Counted from the first letter of the stretch, positions 15,480 to 25,031 are shown. The stretch: 64,000 bases of DNA from Bacillus infantis (GCF_020171945.1 NZ_JAIVAP010000016.1:1-64000); one strand, 5' to 3'. The notes: a model not told the origin generated them from the letters alone. Made by a program: numbers and translations.

Positions 15480-17531
15480 TTGATCATCCCAGAGAAAGTG
15501 AATGCTGATTTACCTGCAAATATTATTCAAAATGATTTAGAGTCGATTGTTCATTGGTTCGAGAAGCATCAGCGGTCTCTTTATGTGCTTGGCTGGTCAT
15601 ACTTCAGGAATCAGCAGCAGCTGGAAGAGCTTTTTTACCAGTCCATTCTGAAAGTACAAAAGGATTCTCCTAAAGTAAAAAGCAAATTGTCATTCGAGGC
15701 ATGTGTGACAGCAATTTTTATACATAATTGCAGGGAGCTTGCGGCCGCAAAGAGCTCCGAGATTTCACAAGAAGGCGGCCAGCATGATGAGCTATTCCAG
15801 ACTCTTGGCCAGTTGAACGGGCAGGAGAGAGAAGCTCTGATTTTTACGTATATTAAAGGGCTATCGATAGATGAAACAGCCGGTCTGCTTCAAATTTCAC
15901 AAGAACAAATGAATGATCGGCTGGCTGCCGGAATCCGGTCTTTAAGAGAAAAGCAGATTCGCGGGGAACAATTCAATGGCTGCCCGGAGTATCAGAGGTT
16001 TTACTTGGATTACCTCGAAAGAAATCTCGAAAGGCCAGAGAAGATTGAGTTTGAAAAGCATGTGTACCACTGCCAGAAGTGCCAGACGGATTTGGCTTCT
16101 TTTCAGGAAGTGATATTGCAGTTTACGGAAACTCTTGAGGAATATCAGGTGCCGGCCGGGTTTATGGAGAGGGTTAAAGAGCGAATTGCGGAAACGGAAA
16201 AAGCCAGGCAGCAAAAGATTGGTAAGCGCAATAGAATTGCTTTTATTGCTGCGAGCGTTTTTGTTTTAGTTATGTGTACCGGATTTTTTACAGGGGCTTT
16301 TGCCGACGTTTATTATAAGTGGACAGAGGAAGACCCGGAGCTGCGGGCTTTTCTCAAGGCAGACCTGGGTGAAAGGCTGAACCTTGAAGCGGAAAGTAAT
16401 GGGGTTAAAATCAAGATTAAGAGTGTGATTGCTGATGAGTTTCAGACGCAGCTTTTTTATGAGATAGAAGATACAAAGGAAAACAAACAATATGTTATAA
16501 ATTATGGGGACGGTGTTTCTGTGGAGGATGAACAGGAGATTTTAAGTAATGAAATCTATCCCCAATACCAGCCCCCTGACCCGGATTCGGAATTAAATAA
16601 GAAAAAACAAAATGTCTTCCATGGAAAAATCGGTCTGCCGCCGCTAAAAGGTGACAGCAAGACGCTCAACCTTGAAATATCAAAATTGGCGAGAATAGTG
16701 GGTGATTCCTCTGGACCAGCTGTCAACAGCTATACAGACTCCGGTGATTATGAAAAAAGGGGAGACTGGAATATAAAAGTACCTGTAACCAAACTGCCTT
16801 CAACAGAGTATCCAATGGAAGAGATCATTAATATTGAAGGAATCCCTGTTCAGCTGGAAAAACTGATCATTGCGCCAACATCAACCGTTCTGCAATATGC
16901 CATCAATAACGAACAGGAAGAGAAAAGGATAGACATGATTGATTTTGTCCATCTGAAAATGAACGGCAAAAAGCTGAAGGCAAATCCATATGGCGGCGGT
17001 TATGCAGCTGGTTCATGGAATAGTTACCAGTCATACTTTAACCCTATATTTGAAACTGAAACAAATGAAGTGGAAATCCACTTTAATATGGCTTATCTAT
17101 CCATACAGGATAATAAAACCATTGAATTGGATCCTTCAGAAACATATCCCCAAATCTTTGAATATGCAGGCAGCATAATAAAGATTGAAGAGATGGACAT
17201 CGGAAGGCCTACTACAGTGGCCATCAGCAATTATGAAATCAAGAATCGGGCGTATGAGTCGCTATACTTCAACATCATGACAGAAGAAGGCGACAATCAA
17301 TCAATGACTATGAGCTCTGAAGGAATCTTTGTTGATAAAAATGGAAAAGAGTACGATATGAAAGAAATAACGAATGCCATCTACCTGGGACTCGAGAATC
17401 CCCGTCATTATATTACTTACGAAAAAGTAGAAATACCAGGTGACAATATAATCCCTAAAAGCCTAGAAATCTACGGATACAGCACAACGAAAAATCTGGA
17501 TAATGTTATAAAGGTTAAGCTGGATAAATGA
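15480..17531 (+). CDS. Sigma factor / anti-sigma factor fusion with DUF4179-type ectodomain (paralog 2)
   Basis: About 683 residues with the same architecture as the preceding gene: degenerate sigma regions 2 and 4, HxxxCxxC motif (EKHVYHCQKC), one membrane span and a large outer domain. The segment around the span (RIAFIAASVFVLVMCTGFF) is identical to that of paralog 1 while the flanks diverge, which suggests recent duplication, gene conversion or strong constraint. The frame is open from a GTG in the REP, but TTG 15480 has GAGGGGGG six bases upstream and gives the same N terminus as paralog 1 (LIIPxxVN). Its TGA stop is shared with a REP. Confidence 0.75.
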   Translation: MIIPEKVNADLPANIIQNDLESIVHWFEKHQRSLYVLGWSYFRNQQQLEELFYQSILKVQKDSPKVKSKLSFEACVTAIFIHNCRELAAAKSSEISQEGGQHDELFQTLGQLNGQEREALIFTYIKGLSIDETAGLLQISQEQMNDRLAAGIRSLREKQIRGEQFNGCPEYQRFYLDYLERNLERPEKIEFEKHVYHCQKCQTDLASFQEVILQFTETLEEYQVPAGFMERVKERIAETEKARQQKIGKRNRIAFIAASVFVLVMCTGFFTGAFADVYYKWTEEDPELRAFLKADLGERLNLEAESNGVKIKIKSVIADEFQTQLFYEIEDTKENKQYVINYGDGVSVEDEQEILSNEIYPQYQPPDPDSELNKKKQNVFHGKIGLPPLKGDSKTLNLEISKLARIVGDSSGPAVNSYTDSGDYEKRGDWNIKVPVTKLPSTEYPMEEIINIEGIPVQLEKLIIAPTSTVLQYAINNEQEEKRIDMIDFVHLKMNGKKLKANPYGGGYAAGSWNSYQSYFNPIFETETNEVEIHFNMAYLSIQDNKTIELDPSETYPQIFEYAGSIIKIEEMDIGRPTTVAISNYEIKNRAYESLYFNIMTEEGDNQSMTMSSEGIFVDKNGKEYDMKEITNAIYLGLENPRHYITYEKVEIPGDNIIPKSLEIYGYSTTKNLDNVIKVKLDK

Positions 17532-17594
17532 GCCAAGGGGACAGGTCCCTTGGCTCTTTTTGAGACTGAGCCAGGGGGTCTGTCCCTTTGGCTC
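17530..17594 (+). repeat. REP doublet
   Basis: Copies at 17530-17556 and 17568-17594 joined by TTTTTGAGACT, the canonical form. The first overlaps the stop codon of the second fusion paralog. Confidence 0.95.
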
Positions 17595-17620
17595 TCAACA
17601 AGCAGGGAGGAGTATGCTAA

Positions 17621-18091
17621 ATGATTAGAAATGCTGTTGGAGCTATAGTATTTCATGGGGAAGAATTCCTTTTGGTACATAAGGTTAAAAGAAGTTCTTT
17701 AAGGGATTCTGATGGGCATTTGCAAGGGGAGTGGGACTTTCCTAAAGGCGGTGTAGAAGAAAGTGATGAAAGTTTGCGGGCTGCAATCTTAAGAGAGCTG
17801 GCAGAGGAAACAGGATCTGCTGAATATCGGATTATAAGGCAGCTGAAGGAGAAGGTTTGTTTTGATTTTGATAAGGAGTTTGCTGAGAAAACAGGCTGGA
17901 GCCAGCAGGAAACGGTGATGTTTGTTGTTGAGTATGTGGGGGATAGGTCTGATTTGAAGGCAGAGGACAGCGAGATTAATGGAGTTGAATTTGTTGGGAG
18001 GGATGAGGTCCTGGAGCGGTTGGCGCATGGGGAGAGTAAGGCGTTTTTCTGGAGTTGGAGCCAAGGGGACAGACCCCCTGGCTCTTTTTAA
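17621..18091 (+). CDS. NUDIX hydrolase with REP-encoded C-terminal tail
   Basis: A 156-residue NUDIX hydrolase. The Nudix box is GGVEESDESLRAAILRELAE followed by ETG (GX5EX7REXXEEXG pattern complete) at about residues 46-68. Members cleave nucleoside diphosphates linked to other groups, and the substrate here is unknown. ATG 17621 follows GGGAGG. The last ten residues, SQGDRPPGSF, are translated from the REP copy that begins at 18058, and the stop TAA lies in its T-rich linker. The repeat has therefore replaced the native C terminus. The catalytic core appears untouched. Confidence 0.85.
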   Translation: MIRNAVGAIVFHGEEFLLVHKVKRSSLRDSDGHLQGEWDFPKGGVEESDESLRAAILRELAEETGSAEYRIIRQLKEKVCFDFDKEFAEKTGWSQQETVMFVVEYVGDRSDLKAEDSEINGVEFVGRDEVLERLAHGESKAFFWSWSQGDRPPGSF

Positions 18092-18245
18092 AACCGGGCC
18101 AAGGGACCTGACCCCCTGGCTCAAAACCGGGCCAAGGAACCCGACCCCCTGGCTCAAACCAGAACAAGGAACCCGACCCCCCGGCCCAAACCGAGCCAAG
18201 GAACCTGACCCCCCGGCCCAAAACGAAACCCGTCCCCCTCACCTC
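18058..18245 (+). repeat. REP array, five units plus remnant
   Basis: Units at 18058-18084, 18096-18122, 18129-18155, 18161-18187 and 18193-18219, with a worn remnant at about 18224-18245. The first unit lies inside the NUDIX reading frame. The array ends at the stop of the convergent TetR gene. Confidence 0.93.
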
Positions 18246-18813
18246 ACCGCACCCCCAACAACCCCCGATTAATCACCCCATTAATAATCTCCGCCATCTC
18301 CCTCGGAGAATGATCCATTCCATTATTGAGCCATTTCTTTATCGCGTGGATGCTGCCGCTTATGATAAAGGTGCTGAGGTATTCGGAAAGGTTTTCATCG
18401 TACGCAGTGTCGGCGAGCCAGCTGGTCATGAAGACCTGGTGGGCGAAGTTGATGACTTTTGTTTCGAAGGTTGTGTTTGTTTTTTCGTTGAGGAGGGTGG
18501 TGCATACTTCGTGCTTTGAGGCGAAGTATTCGAGCAGCTTTTCGATCATTTGGAGGGCCTGGTCTTCTTTTTCGAAGTTGTATTGGCTCATATAGCCCTG
18601 CATGTCCTGGAAGATTTCGTCTTCGATGGTGTCCAGGAGGTCATATTGATCGGTGTAGTGGGAATAAAATGTGGAGCGGTTGATGTCGGCGAGACTGCAG
18701 ATTTCTTTGACGGTGATGTAGGAGATCTGCTTGTCCTTCAATAGCTTCATGAGGCTGTCTTTTAATACCATTTGTGTATATTTTTTGCGCCGGTCCATTT
18801 TTGAAGAGGTCAT
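18244..18813 (-). CDS. TetR/AcrR family transcriptional regulator
   Basis: A 189-residue protein. The N-terminal helix-turn-helix is ITVKEICSLADINRSTFYSHY at about residues 32-52 (shown as two helices and turn), followed by an all-helical ligand domain of the TetR_C_8 sort. It is divergent from an MMPL exporter gene and is presumably its repressor. Candidate operators lie in the shared intergenic region (18843-18862 half-sites and AACACCGTGTT at 18905-18915). The start is preceded on the minus strand by AAAGGAATC. Confidence 0.87.
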   Translation of the reverse strand: MTSSKMDRRKKYTQMVLKDSLMKLLKDKQISYITVKEICSLADINRSTFYSHYTDQYDLLDTIEDEIFQDMQGYMSQYNFEKEDQALQMIEKLLEYFASKHEVCTTLLNEKTNTTFETKVINFAHQVFMTSWLADTAYDENLSEYLSTFIISGSIHAIKKWLNNGMDHSPREMAEIINGVINRGLLGVR

Positions 18814-18894
18814 AACCAGATTCCTTTCTTTTTGCGTTTTCCAACACTTTTGATTATTGTGTCGGGAATACCACGGAAGTTAGAGAACTGTTCG

Positions 18895-18923
18895 TTGAAT
18901 GGACAACACCGTGTTTATATAAT
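18895..18923 (+). promoter_or_regulatory. Exporter promoter with candidate TetR operator
   Basis: TTGAAT (18895-18900), 17 bases, TATAAT (18918-18923). A perfect palindrome AACACCGTGTT (18905-18915) sits in the spacer, where a bound repressor would block RNA polymerase. AACAC/GTGT half-sites recur near the divergent TetR start. Confidence 0.7.
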
Positions 18924-18966
18924 GATAAAGTGTATAGAAAAAAAGGGCAAGAGAGGGTGAACACGC

Positions 18967-21021
18967 ATCAATATTGCTGCACGAATACTTAAACATAAAA
19001 AAGCCGTTGCCATAACGTTTGCGGTTTTGACTGTGCTTTGCGCCCTGGCGCAGTTCACTGTGTCGGTGAACTATGATATGAAGGAATATCTGCCGGAGGA
19101 TGCCCAGTCGACTAAAGCCATGACTGTGATGGAGCGGGAATTTGAAGGAAATGTCCCGACAAACCGGGTGATGATGCGGGACATGACCATACAGGAAGCT
19201 CTTGCTTTCAAAGAAAAGCTGGCCGCGATTGATGGTGTATCTGATGTCATGTGGCTGGATGATGTGATTGATATCAAGGCTCCGCTTGAGATGGCGGACC
19301 CGAATACGGTAGACGACTATTACAAAGATGAGTATGCTTTGTTTTCTTTCAGCATCCGTGAAGGAGAAGAAGTCCAGATTACCGATCGCATTTATGATCT
19401 CATCGGCGAAGACAATGCAATGGCCGGGGAATCCCTGAATACGGCCACACAGCAGAAAATGGCCGGGACGGAATCGATGTATGCGGCCGCCTTTTTGGTG
19501 CCGATCATCATCATCATTTTAGTGGTTTCCACGACCTCGTGGGTGGAGCCGCTGCTGTTCCTGACCGCTATCGGTGTGTCGGTGCTGATCAATATGGGGA
19601 CGAATATTTTTCTCGGGGAGGTTTCCTTTGTCACCCAGTCGGTCGCCCCGATCCTGCAGCTTGCAGTCTCGCTGGATTATGCGATTTTCCTCCTGCACAG
19701 CTTTAACGATTACCGGAAAAAGGTGGGCGATCCGCGGGAGGCGATGGAGCTGGCGATGAAGAAATCATTCTCGGCAATCGCAGCCAGTGCGTCCACGACC
19801 TTCTTTGGTTTCATCGCCTTATCATTTATGGAGTTTGAAATCGGGTCGGATCTTGGCATCAACCTGGTAAAAGGAATTTTACTGAGCTTCATCAGTGTCA
19901 TGGTATTCCTGCCGGCATTGACGCTGCTCTTTTATAAATGGATCGACAAGACGCAGCATAAGCCATTGCTGCCATACATCCGCGGCAAGGGAAATTTTGT
20001 GCTGAAGTTCCGGGTGCCGGTCCTTTTGCTTGTCGCCATCCTGATTGTCCCGGCCTTTCTTGCTCAGAGCAAGACCAATTTCACTTATGGAGTTGGCGAA
20101 TTGCCGGAGTCGACAAGGGCGGGGAGCGATTTTGCGAAAATTAAAGAAGAGTTCGGGGAAAGCACGCCGATGGTCCTGCTTGTGCCGAAAGGGGATACGG
20201 CCAAGGAAGAAGAGCTGGTCGGCGATCTGGAAAAGCTTAACCATGTGACGAGTGTCATGGCATATGTCAACACCGTCAGTGCCGCAATCCCTTCAGAGTA
20301 TCTCGACCCCAGCATCACCGAGCAATTCTACTCGGAAAATTACAGCCGGATCATCCTGCAGACAGATACGAAAACAGAAGGAGACGAGGCGTTCCAGCTG
20401 ATCGAACGGGTCCAGGGTACTGCTGAAAAACTGTACGGGGATAAGGTGTATTCAGTCGGGGAAAGCGTGACATTGTATGATATCAAAAACACGGTCAAAA
20501 AAGACAACACACTGGTCAATCTATTGACCCTCCTGACGGTTGCGTTCGTCCTATTCGTAACCTTCAGGTCGATTTCGATTCCGCTGATCCTGCTGCTGAC
20601 CATTCAGACAGCCGTCTGGATCAATCTGTCTGTCCCTTATTTTACAGATTCTTCATTAGTATACGTCGGCTATCTGCTCGTCAGCATTATCCAGCTGGCA
20701 GCGACTGTCGATTACGCCATCCTGCTGACAGATGCTTATAAAGAGGATCGGCAGGAAATGTCTGCCCTCGAAGCAGTCAAGAAGACGATGGATGAAAAAA
20801 TATTCTCTATCGGCATTTCGGCCTCTATTTTATCAAGTGTCGGCTTTATCTTATGGATTACATCCTCGAATCCTATTGTTGCCTCAATTGGGCTGCTGCT
20901 TGGAAGGGGAGCGCTGCTGGCCTTGATTATGGTTGTGTTCTTCCTGCCGGCGTGCCTGCTGATCTTCGATAAACTGATCATGAAAACAACATGGAAAGCA
21001 AACTTTTATAAGGAGAAGTGA
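18967..21021 (+). CDS. MMPL/RND-family exporter (hydrophobe/amphiphile efflux)
   Basis: A 685-residue protein if started at ATC 18967. It has two MMPL repeats, each with a large outer loop after span 1 and a cluster of five or six spans. Typical segments are LQLAVSLDYAIFLLHSFNDY and its second-half equivalent LAATVDYAILLTDAYKE, which hold the proton-relay aspartates. The first canonical start in frame is TTG 19027, but that would delete INIAARILKHKKAVAITF, the usual amphipathic leader and first half of span 1. In-frame coding continues upstream to a stop at 18958-18960. GAGAGGG lies nine bases before ATC 18967. A GTG at 18957 is one frame off. The partner gene overlaps the stop. Confidence 0.82.
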   Translation: MNIAARILKHKKAVAITFAVLTVLCALAQFTVSVNYDMKEYLPEDAQSTKAMTVMEREFEGNVPTNRVMMRDMTIQEALAFKEKLAAIDGVSDVMWLDDVIDIKAPLEMADPNTVDDYYKDEYALFSFSIREGEEVQITDRIYDLIGEDNAMAGESLNTATQQKMAGTESMYAAAFLVPIIIIILVVSTTSWVEPLLFLTAIGVSVLINMGTNIFLGEVSFVTQSVAPILQLAVSLDYAIFLLHSFNDYRKKVGDPREAMELAMKKSFSAIAASASTTFFGFIALSFMEFEIGSDLGINLVKGILLSFISVMVFLPALTLLFYKWIDKTQHKPLLPYIRGKGNFVLKFRVPVLLLVAILIVPAFLAQSKTNFTYGVGELPESTRAGSDFAKIKEEFGESTPMVLLVPKGDTAKEEELVGDLEKLNHVTSVMAYVNTVSAAIPSEYLDPSITEQFYSENYSRIILQTDTKTEGDEAFQLIERVQGTAEKLYGDKVYSVGESVTLYDIKNTVKKDNTLVNLLTLLTVAFVLFVTFRSISIPLILLLTIQTAVWINLSVPYFTDSSLVYVGYLLVSIIQLAATVDYAILLTDAYKEDRQEMSALEAVKKTMDEKIFSIGISASILSSVGFILWITSSNPIVASIGLLLGRGALLALIMVVFFLPACLLIFDKLIMKTTWKANFYKEK

Positions 21022-22850
21022 TGATGAGGAGAATGAGAAAATTCTTGGCTGTTTTTGCCAGCATCCTGCTCATGATGCCCGCCCTGCTGGTTTCAGCTGA
21101 TACAGCAGGCAGCAAGTCAGGGGAAGAGGTTTCCCAGGAAACAGGGGAGCTCTCTTCAAAGGACGAAGTGGTGTATGCAAAGCTCAGCCCTGCCGGTGAA
21201 AATCAGGAAGTTTATGTGGTTAACATTTTAAATATTGAAGAACCTGGGGAAGTGACTGATTACGGCCCCTATACGAACCTGAAAAATCTGACAGACATGT
21301 CGCCGATTGAGAAGTCAGACGCAGCGGTGAATGTGACGGCTGAGGAAGAAGGAAAGTTTTATTATCAGGGTGATTTGAATGAGTCAGCCCTGCCATGGAA
21401 TGTTTCCATTTCGTATACATTGGATGGGCAGGAAACCGCACCGGAAGAACTGGCTGGAAAAAGCGGCCATGTGGAGATTGGGATACAAACCTCCAGAAAT
21501 GAAAGTGCAGAAGCTTCCTTTTTCGAAAATTATCTGCTGCAGATCTCTTTCCCGCTGAATGGGGAGAAATTCAGCAATATCGAGGCTCCTGACGGGATGC
21601 TTGCCAATGCCGGGAAAAACAAGCAGGCCACATTCACTGTGATGCCGGAAAAAGAGGGCGAACTGACCCTTGAAGCAGATGTAGTTGATTTCGAGCTCGA
21701 AGGCATTGATATCACAGCGATTCCGTCTTCACTCCCGATTGATGCACCTGACATCGATGATATGACAGGTGAAATGGATACACTGACAAAGGCAATCAAA
21801 GAAGTCAATGACGGAGTGGGGCAGCTGCAGAACGGCGCTTCGGAATTGCATAATGGTGCCAGTAAGCTGAGCAATGGCTCCAGGGAGTACCGTAATGGCA
21901 TAGCGGCGCTCAATGGCTCTTCATCCAAGCTGGTCAGCGGCTCCAAGAGCATCGAGCAGGCTTTGCAAAAGTTGAATAGCAGTCTGAGCGCTGGCTCTGG
22001 AGATATGGGCCTTGGTGATTTGAAAAAGATGCAGGATGGACTGTCCCAATCGGCTGCCGGCCTGCGGGAAGTGTCCAAGAATCTGGCAGAATTGCAGCAG
22101 GCCTTCAGCGCCTCTTACAATAGCTTGAATGAAGCAATGGAAAACATCCCGAATCATGAGATTTCCCAGGCGCAGATCGAGCAGCTGAAACAAAGCGGCG
22201 CCGATCCGAATGTGGTCGCGCAATTGCTTGAGACCTATGCAGCTGCCAAAAATACCAAAGGAGTCTTTGCTGCTGGGCAAGGCAGCTTTGCCGCTGTCAG
22301 CGGGACCTTAGAGCAAGTGAGCGCTTCTCTTACAGAGATGGCCAAGAATCTTGACGCTATGTCTGCCGGACTCTCTCAGGCTTTAGCCAATTCAGATGCT
22401 GCTGATGCAATGGCACAGCTGCAGAAAGGCGTTAATGCTCTTGCCGCCAATTACGAATCCTTTCATTCGGGATTGGTGGACTACACCGGCGGAGTGAGCA
22501 GGCTGGCCGGGTCTTATCAAGGACTGCATAACGGCATTGCAGGCATTGCTGACGGAACAGGGGAACTTTCTGACGGAGCAGCCGAACTCCACGGAGGGAC
22601 TGCTGAATTATACGAAGCTACCAGGGATCTGCCTGAACAAATGAAGGAAGAAGTTGAAGGGATGCTCGAAGAATATGACAAAAGCGACTTCAAACCCGTT
22701 TCCTTCGTATCGCCTAAGAACGAGAAAGTGAATTCAGTTCAGTTTGTGCTAAAAACAGAGAGCATCAAACAGGAAGAAACGAAAGAGGTTGAAAAGCCTA
22801 AAGAAGAGCCGCAAGGGTTTTGGGCTCGTTTGAAGGCGCTGTTTTCATAA
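21018..22850 (+). CDS. Secreted YhgE/Pip-like coiled-coil protein, exporter partner
   Basis: A 610-residue protein with a signal peptide (to about residue 27), a beta-rich region to about 240, then heptad-like repeats with GA/LxxG spacing at about 260-320 and 480-540, as in the YhgE/Pip family. A short hydrophobic tail (GFWARLKALF) ends the protein. The start overlaps the exporter stop by four bases (ATGA). I infer an extracytoplasmic accessory to the MMPL pump. The C terminus is followed by a strong terminator. Confidence 0.75.
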   Translation: MMMRRMRKFLAVFASILLMMPALLVSADTAGSKSGEEVSQETGELSSKDEVVYAKLSPAGENQEVYVVNILNIEEPGEVTDYGPYTNLKNLTDMSPIEKSDAAVNVTAEEEGKFYYQGDLNESALPWNVSISYTLDGQETAPEELAGKSGHVEIGIQTSRNESAEASFFENYLLQISFPLNGEKFSNIEAPDGMLANAGKNKQATFTVMPEKEGELTLEADVVDFELEGIDITAIPSSLPIDAPDIDDMTGEMDTLTKAIKEVNDGVGQLQNGASELHNGASKLSNGSREYRNGIAALNGSSSKLVSGSKSIEQALQKLNSSLSAGSGDMGLGDLKKMQDGLSQSAAGLREVSKNLAELQQAFSASYNSLNEAMENIPNHEISQAQIEQLKQSGADPNVVAQLLETYAAAKNTKGVFAAGQGSFAAVSGTLEQVSASLTEMAKNLDAMSAGLSQALANSDAADAMAQLQKGVNALAANYESFHSGLVDYTGGVSRLAGSYQGLHNGIAGIADGTGELSDGAAELHGGTAELYEATRDLPEQMKEEVEGMLEEYDKSDFKPVSFVSPKNEKVNSVQFVLKTESIKQEETKEVEKPKEEPQGFWARLKALFS

Positions 22851-22859
22851 GTAATAGTC

Positions 22860-22893
22860 AGGTGCTGGCCTTTGGGGGCTGGCGCCTTTTTTT
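22860..22893 (+). terminator. Intrinsic terminator of the exporter operon
   Basis: AGGTGCTGGC pairs with GCTGGCGCCT (three G-T pairs) and is followed by seven T. A REP array begins at once, so here a repeat inserted behind an existing terminator. Confidence 0.85.
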
Positions 22894-23104
22894 AAGCCAA
22901 GGGGAAGCCAAGGGGACAGACCCCGTGGCTCTTTCTGGGCGAAGCCAAGGGGACAGACCCCGTGGCTCATTCTGGGCCACGGGACCTGACCCCATGGCTA
23001 CTGGGCCACGGGACCTGACTCCATGGCTACCCCATGGCTCATTCTGGGTCACGGGACCTGACCCCATGGCTCTTTCTGAGCCACGGGACCTGACCCCATG
23101 GCTT
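22894..23104 (+). repeat. REP array, six full and two partial units
   Basis: Fragment at 22894-22904, then units at 22905-22931, 22942-22968, 22974-23000, 23003-23029, a 3' half at 23030-23040, and units at 23046-23072 and 23078-23104. The gap 22851-23245 holds only the terminator, this array and ~140 AT-rich bases before the chemoreceptor gene. It is the last array before an 18-kb repeat-free stretch. Confidence 0.93.
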
Positions 23105-23245
23105 AAACAGGTCAAATGAAACAGATAATTTGATGTTTTCCTATAAAAGTAGCTAAAATAGGTTTTAAACAATCAATTATTAGGTATATAGAAATAGGAA
23201 AAAAGATACATAAAGAATTTTATAAGGTTAGGGGCTAGAACAACA

Positions 23246-24547
23246 ATGGATAACAACAAGTCGGGAACTTTCAAAGAAATTGTAAATGTTCAGCGCAGTA
23301 TAAAAGTAAAAATGATTTTTGCGGTGATTGTCTCCCTGCTGATCAGCACGCCTATTTCCGGAATTATCAACAGCCAATTGGAGGGTATTTTTGACGGAAG
23401 CTTCGGCGTCATTGTCAGCACCTGTGTGACGCTGCTGGTGTCGACATTAATCATTTCATTATGTACGACATTTCTGGTTACCAATCGCTTGAAAAAGGTG
23501 CTGGAAGCAACAAAATCCGGGGCCGAAGGAGATCTGAGCATCCAGATTGAAGATAGATCCAGAGATGAGATCGGGCAGCTGGCTTCTTCGTTCAATGTGA
23601 TGATCGATAGTCTGAGGCAGGTGGTTGCGAAAACAAATGATACCGCCTCCAAGGTCTCAGCTTATTCGGAAGAGTTCCAGGTCAGCACGGAACAAAGCAG
23701 CGCTTCTGTTGAGCAGATTTCTGCCACCTTTCAAAACATTGTGTCCGGTTCCGAATATCAGGTGAATAAAACACAGGAGCTTCAGGACTCTGCAGGATTG
23801 ATAAATGCTGAAATGAAAAGTATGGGCTCGTCCGTTCAAGCAGTCTCTAAAATGATTGCCGAGACAAATGCCAAGGCAGATATGGGGATGAAGCTGATTG
23901 GCAATACAGTCTCAAAAATGGACCTCATTCAAGAGTCTGTTAAAGAATCATCCAGCATTGTAAACCTGCTGGGAAACAAATCTAAAGAAATCAGCCAAAT
24001 GGTGACGCTGATCAAAGGAATCTCAGATCAAACCAATTTGCTGGCGCTGAACGCTTCCATTGAGGCAGCGAGGGCAGGAGATGCAGGAAAAGGGTTTGCC
24101 GTTGTGGCTGAGGAAGTAAGAAAGCTTGCCGAAGAATCCGGACAAGCGGCCGAAAGCATCAAAAAGCTGGTCGATAATATTTTAGATCAGACAGCAGATG
24201 CCGTTGAATCCATCAATAAAGGCACAGAGATTGTAGACAATGGCAGGAATATGGTTCATGAAACTGGCGAAGCATTTAAAGACATTGCAGGCTATGTACA
24301 TGAAATTGGCAAGCAGTCAACAGACTCACTGAAAGCGCTGGAGAAAGTAGGGAAAACATCAGCACATACCGGGGAAATCATTATGGAAATAGCCGGCATT
24401 GCCAGGCAGGCCTCAACAGGTGTTCAGCATGTGGCCTCCTCCCTGGAAGAACAGTCTGCTTCCAATGAAGAAATCACATCTGCTGCAGGAAGATTGAATA
24501 AGATGGCCGGTGAATTGAGTGTGGAGCTGAGTAAGTTTACAGTTTAA
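23246..24547 (+). CDS. Methyl-accepting chemotaxis protein without an outer sensor domain
   Basis: A 433-residue chemoreceptor. Two spans (about 18-38 and 50-75) are separated by only a dozen residues, so there is no extracellular ligand domain. A HAMP domain follows at about 78-130 ([18 protein letters not shown]). The signalling hairpin is [18 protein letters not shown] followed by [14 protein letters not shown]. It probably senses through the membrane or cytoplasm. The start has a weak site (AGGGG, eleven bases away). A single-gene transcript is likely, with a terminator at 24575. Confidence 0.88.
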   Translation: MDNNKSGTFKEIVNVQRSIKVKMIFAVIVSLLISTPISGIINSQLEGIFDGSFGVIVSTCVTLLVSTLIISLCTTFLVTNRLKKVLEATKSGAEGDLSIQIEDRSRDEIGQLASSFNVMIDSLRQVVAKTNDTASKVSAYSEEFQVSTEQSSASVEQISATFQNIVSGSEYQVNKTQELQDSAGLINAEMKSMGSSVQAVSKMIAETNAKADMGMKLIGNTVSKMDLIQESVKESSSIVNLLGNKSKEISQMVTLIKGISDQTNLLALNASIEAARAGDAGKGFAVVAEEVRKLAEESGQAAESIKKLVDNILDQTADAVESINKGTEIVDNGRNMVHETGEAFKDIAGYVHEIGKQSTDSLKALEKVGKTSAHTGEIIMEIAGIARQASTGVQHVASSLEEQSASNEEITSAAGRLNKMAGELSVELSKFTV

Positions 24548-24574
24548 CCGGTTTACTAATATAAGAGAAAGAGG

Positions 24575-24612
24575 TGCCTGCCAGGCGGTAAAATGCCGGG
24601 CAGGCATTTTAC
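24575..24612 (+). terminator. Terminator after the chemoreceptor gene
   Basis: TGCCTGCC pairs with GGGCAGGCA across a 15-base loop, followed by TTTTACTTGTTTT. Confidence 0.65.
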
Positions 24613-24649
24613 TTGTTTTATTTGCTGCTAGGCTCAAATTCCACAGTGA

Positions 24650-24847
24650 TTACAAAAAATAAACATACAAAAACAAACTCAATGCAGAACACATAAACCC
24701 GGTTAATGTAATGTAATATATCATAAACTCAAGCTTCGTAAGCTTTCGCTGTTTTTTTGTTTTTGTTAGGTGGCGCAGGTAAAAGCCTGAACTAAAAATC
24801 AGCAGGAAGAGAGAAATAGTGCGCAAAGCTTCTATAAAAGTGATCAA
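24650..24847 (-). CDS. Small two-span membrane protein
   Basis: A 65-residue protein with spans at about 6-24 and 43-63 and a basic loop (KTKKQRK). No family is recognised. It starts at TTG 24847 with AAGGAG eight bases upstream on the minus strand. The nearby ATG is out of frame and stops after two codons. Confidence rests on the ribosome binding site and the clean membrane pattern. Confidence 0.5.
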   Translation of the reverse strand: MITFIEALRTISLFLLIFSSGFYLRHLTKTKKQRKLTKLEFMIYYITLTGFMCSALSLFLYVYFL

Positions 24848-25003
24848 TACATCAACTCCTTCATGAAAAAAATCAGCTGATTAACTAGGATATATATCTT
24901 TACGGCCAGCCTAAGAAATAGTTTCCTTCTTTTGCAATAAGAAAAACGGCTGGTACCAGGCGCCATAATCATCCCGAATAGGGGCATACTTCTCATAAGA
25001 AAG

Positions 25004-25031
25004 GCAGAAGAGGGAGCACTTCTGCTTTTGT
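25004..25031 (+). terminator. Hairpin just upstream of the permease
   Basis: GCAGAAG pairs with CTTCTGC and is followed by TTTTGTT, ending about 20 bases before the permease start codon. It could be a leader attenuator. I see no recognised riboswitch in 24890-25003. Confidence 0.4.

Noticed and set aside
22820-23172. Short ORFs on both strands over the array at 23 kb
   Set aside because: Repeat translation only.
23105-23246. SigD-type promoter for the chemoreceptor
   Set aside because: A CTAAA occurs at about 23151 but no GCCGATAT-like -10 follows at the proper distance.
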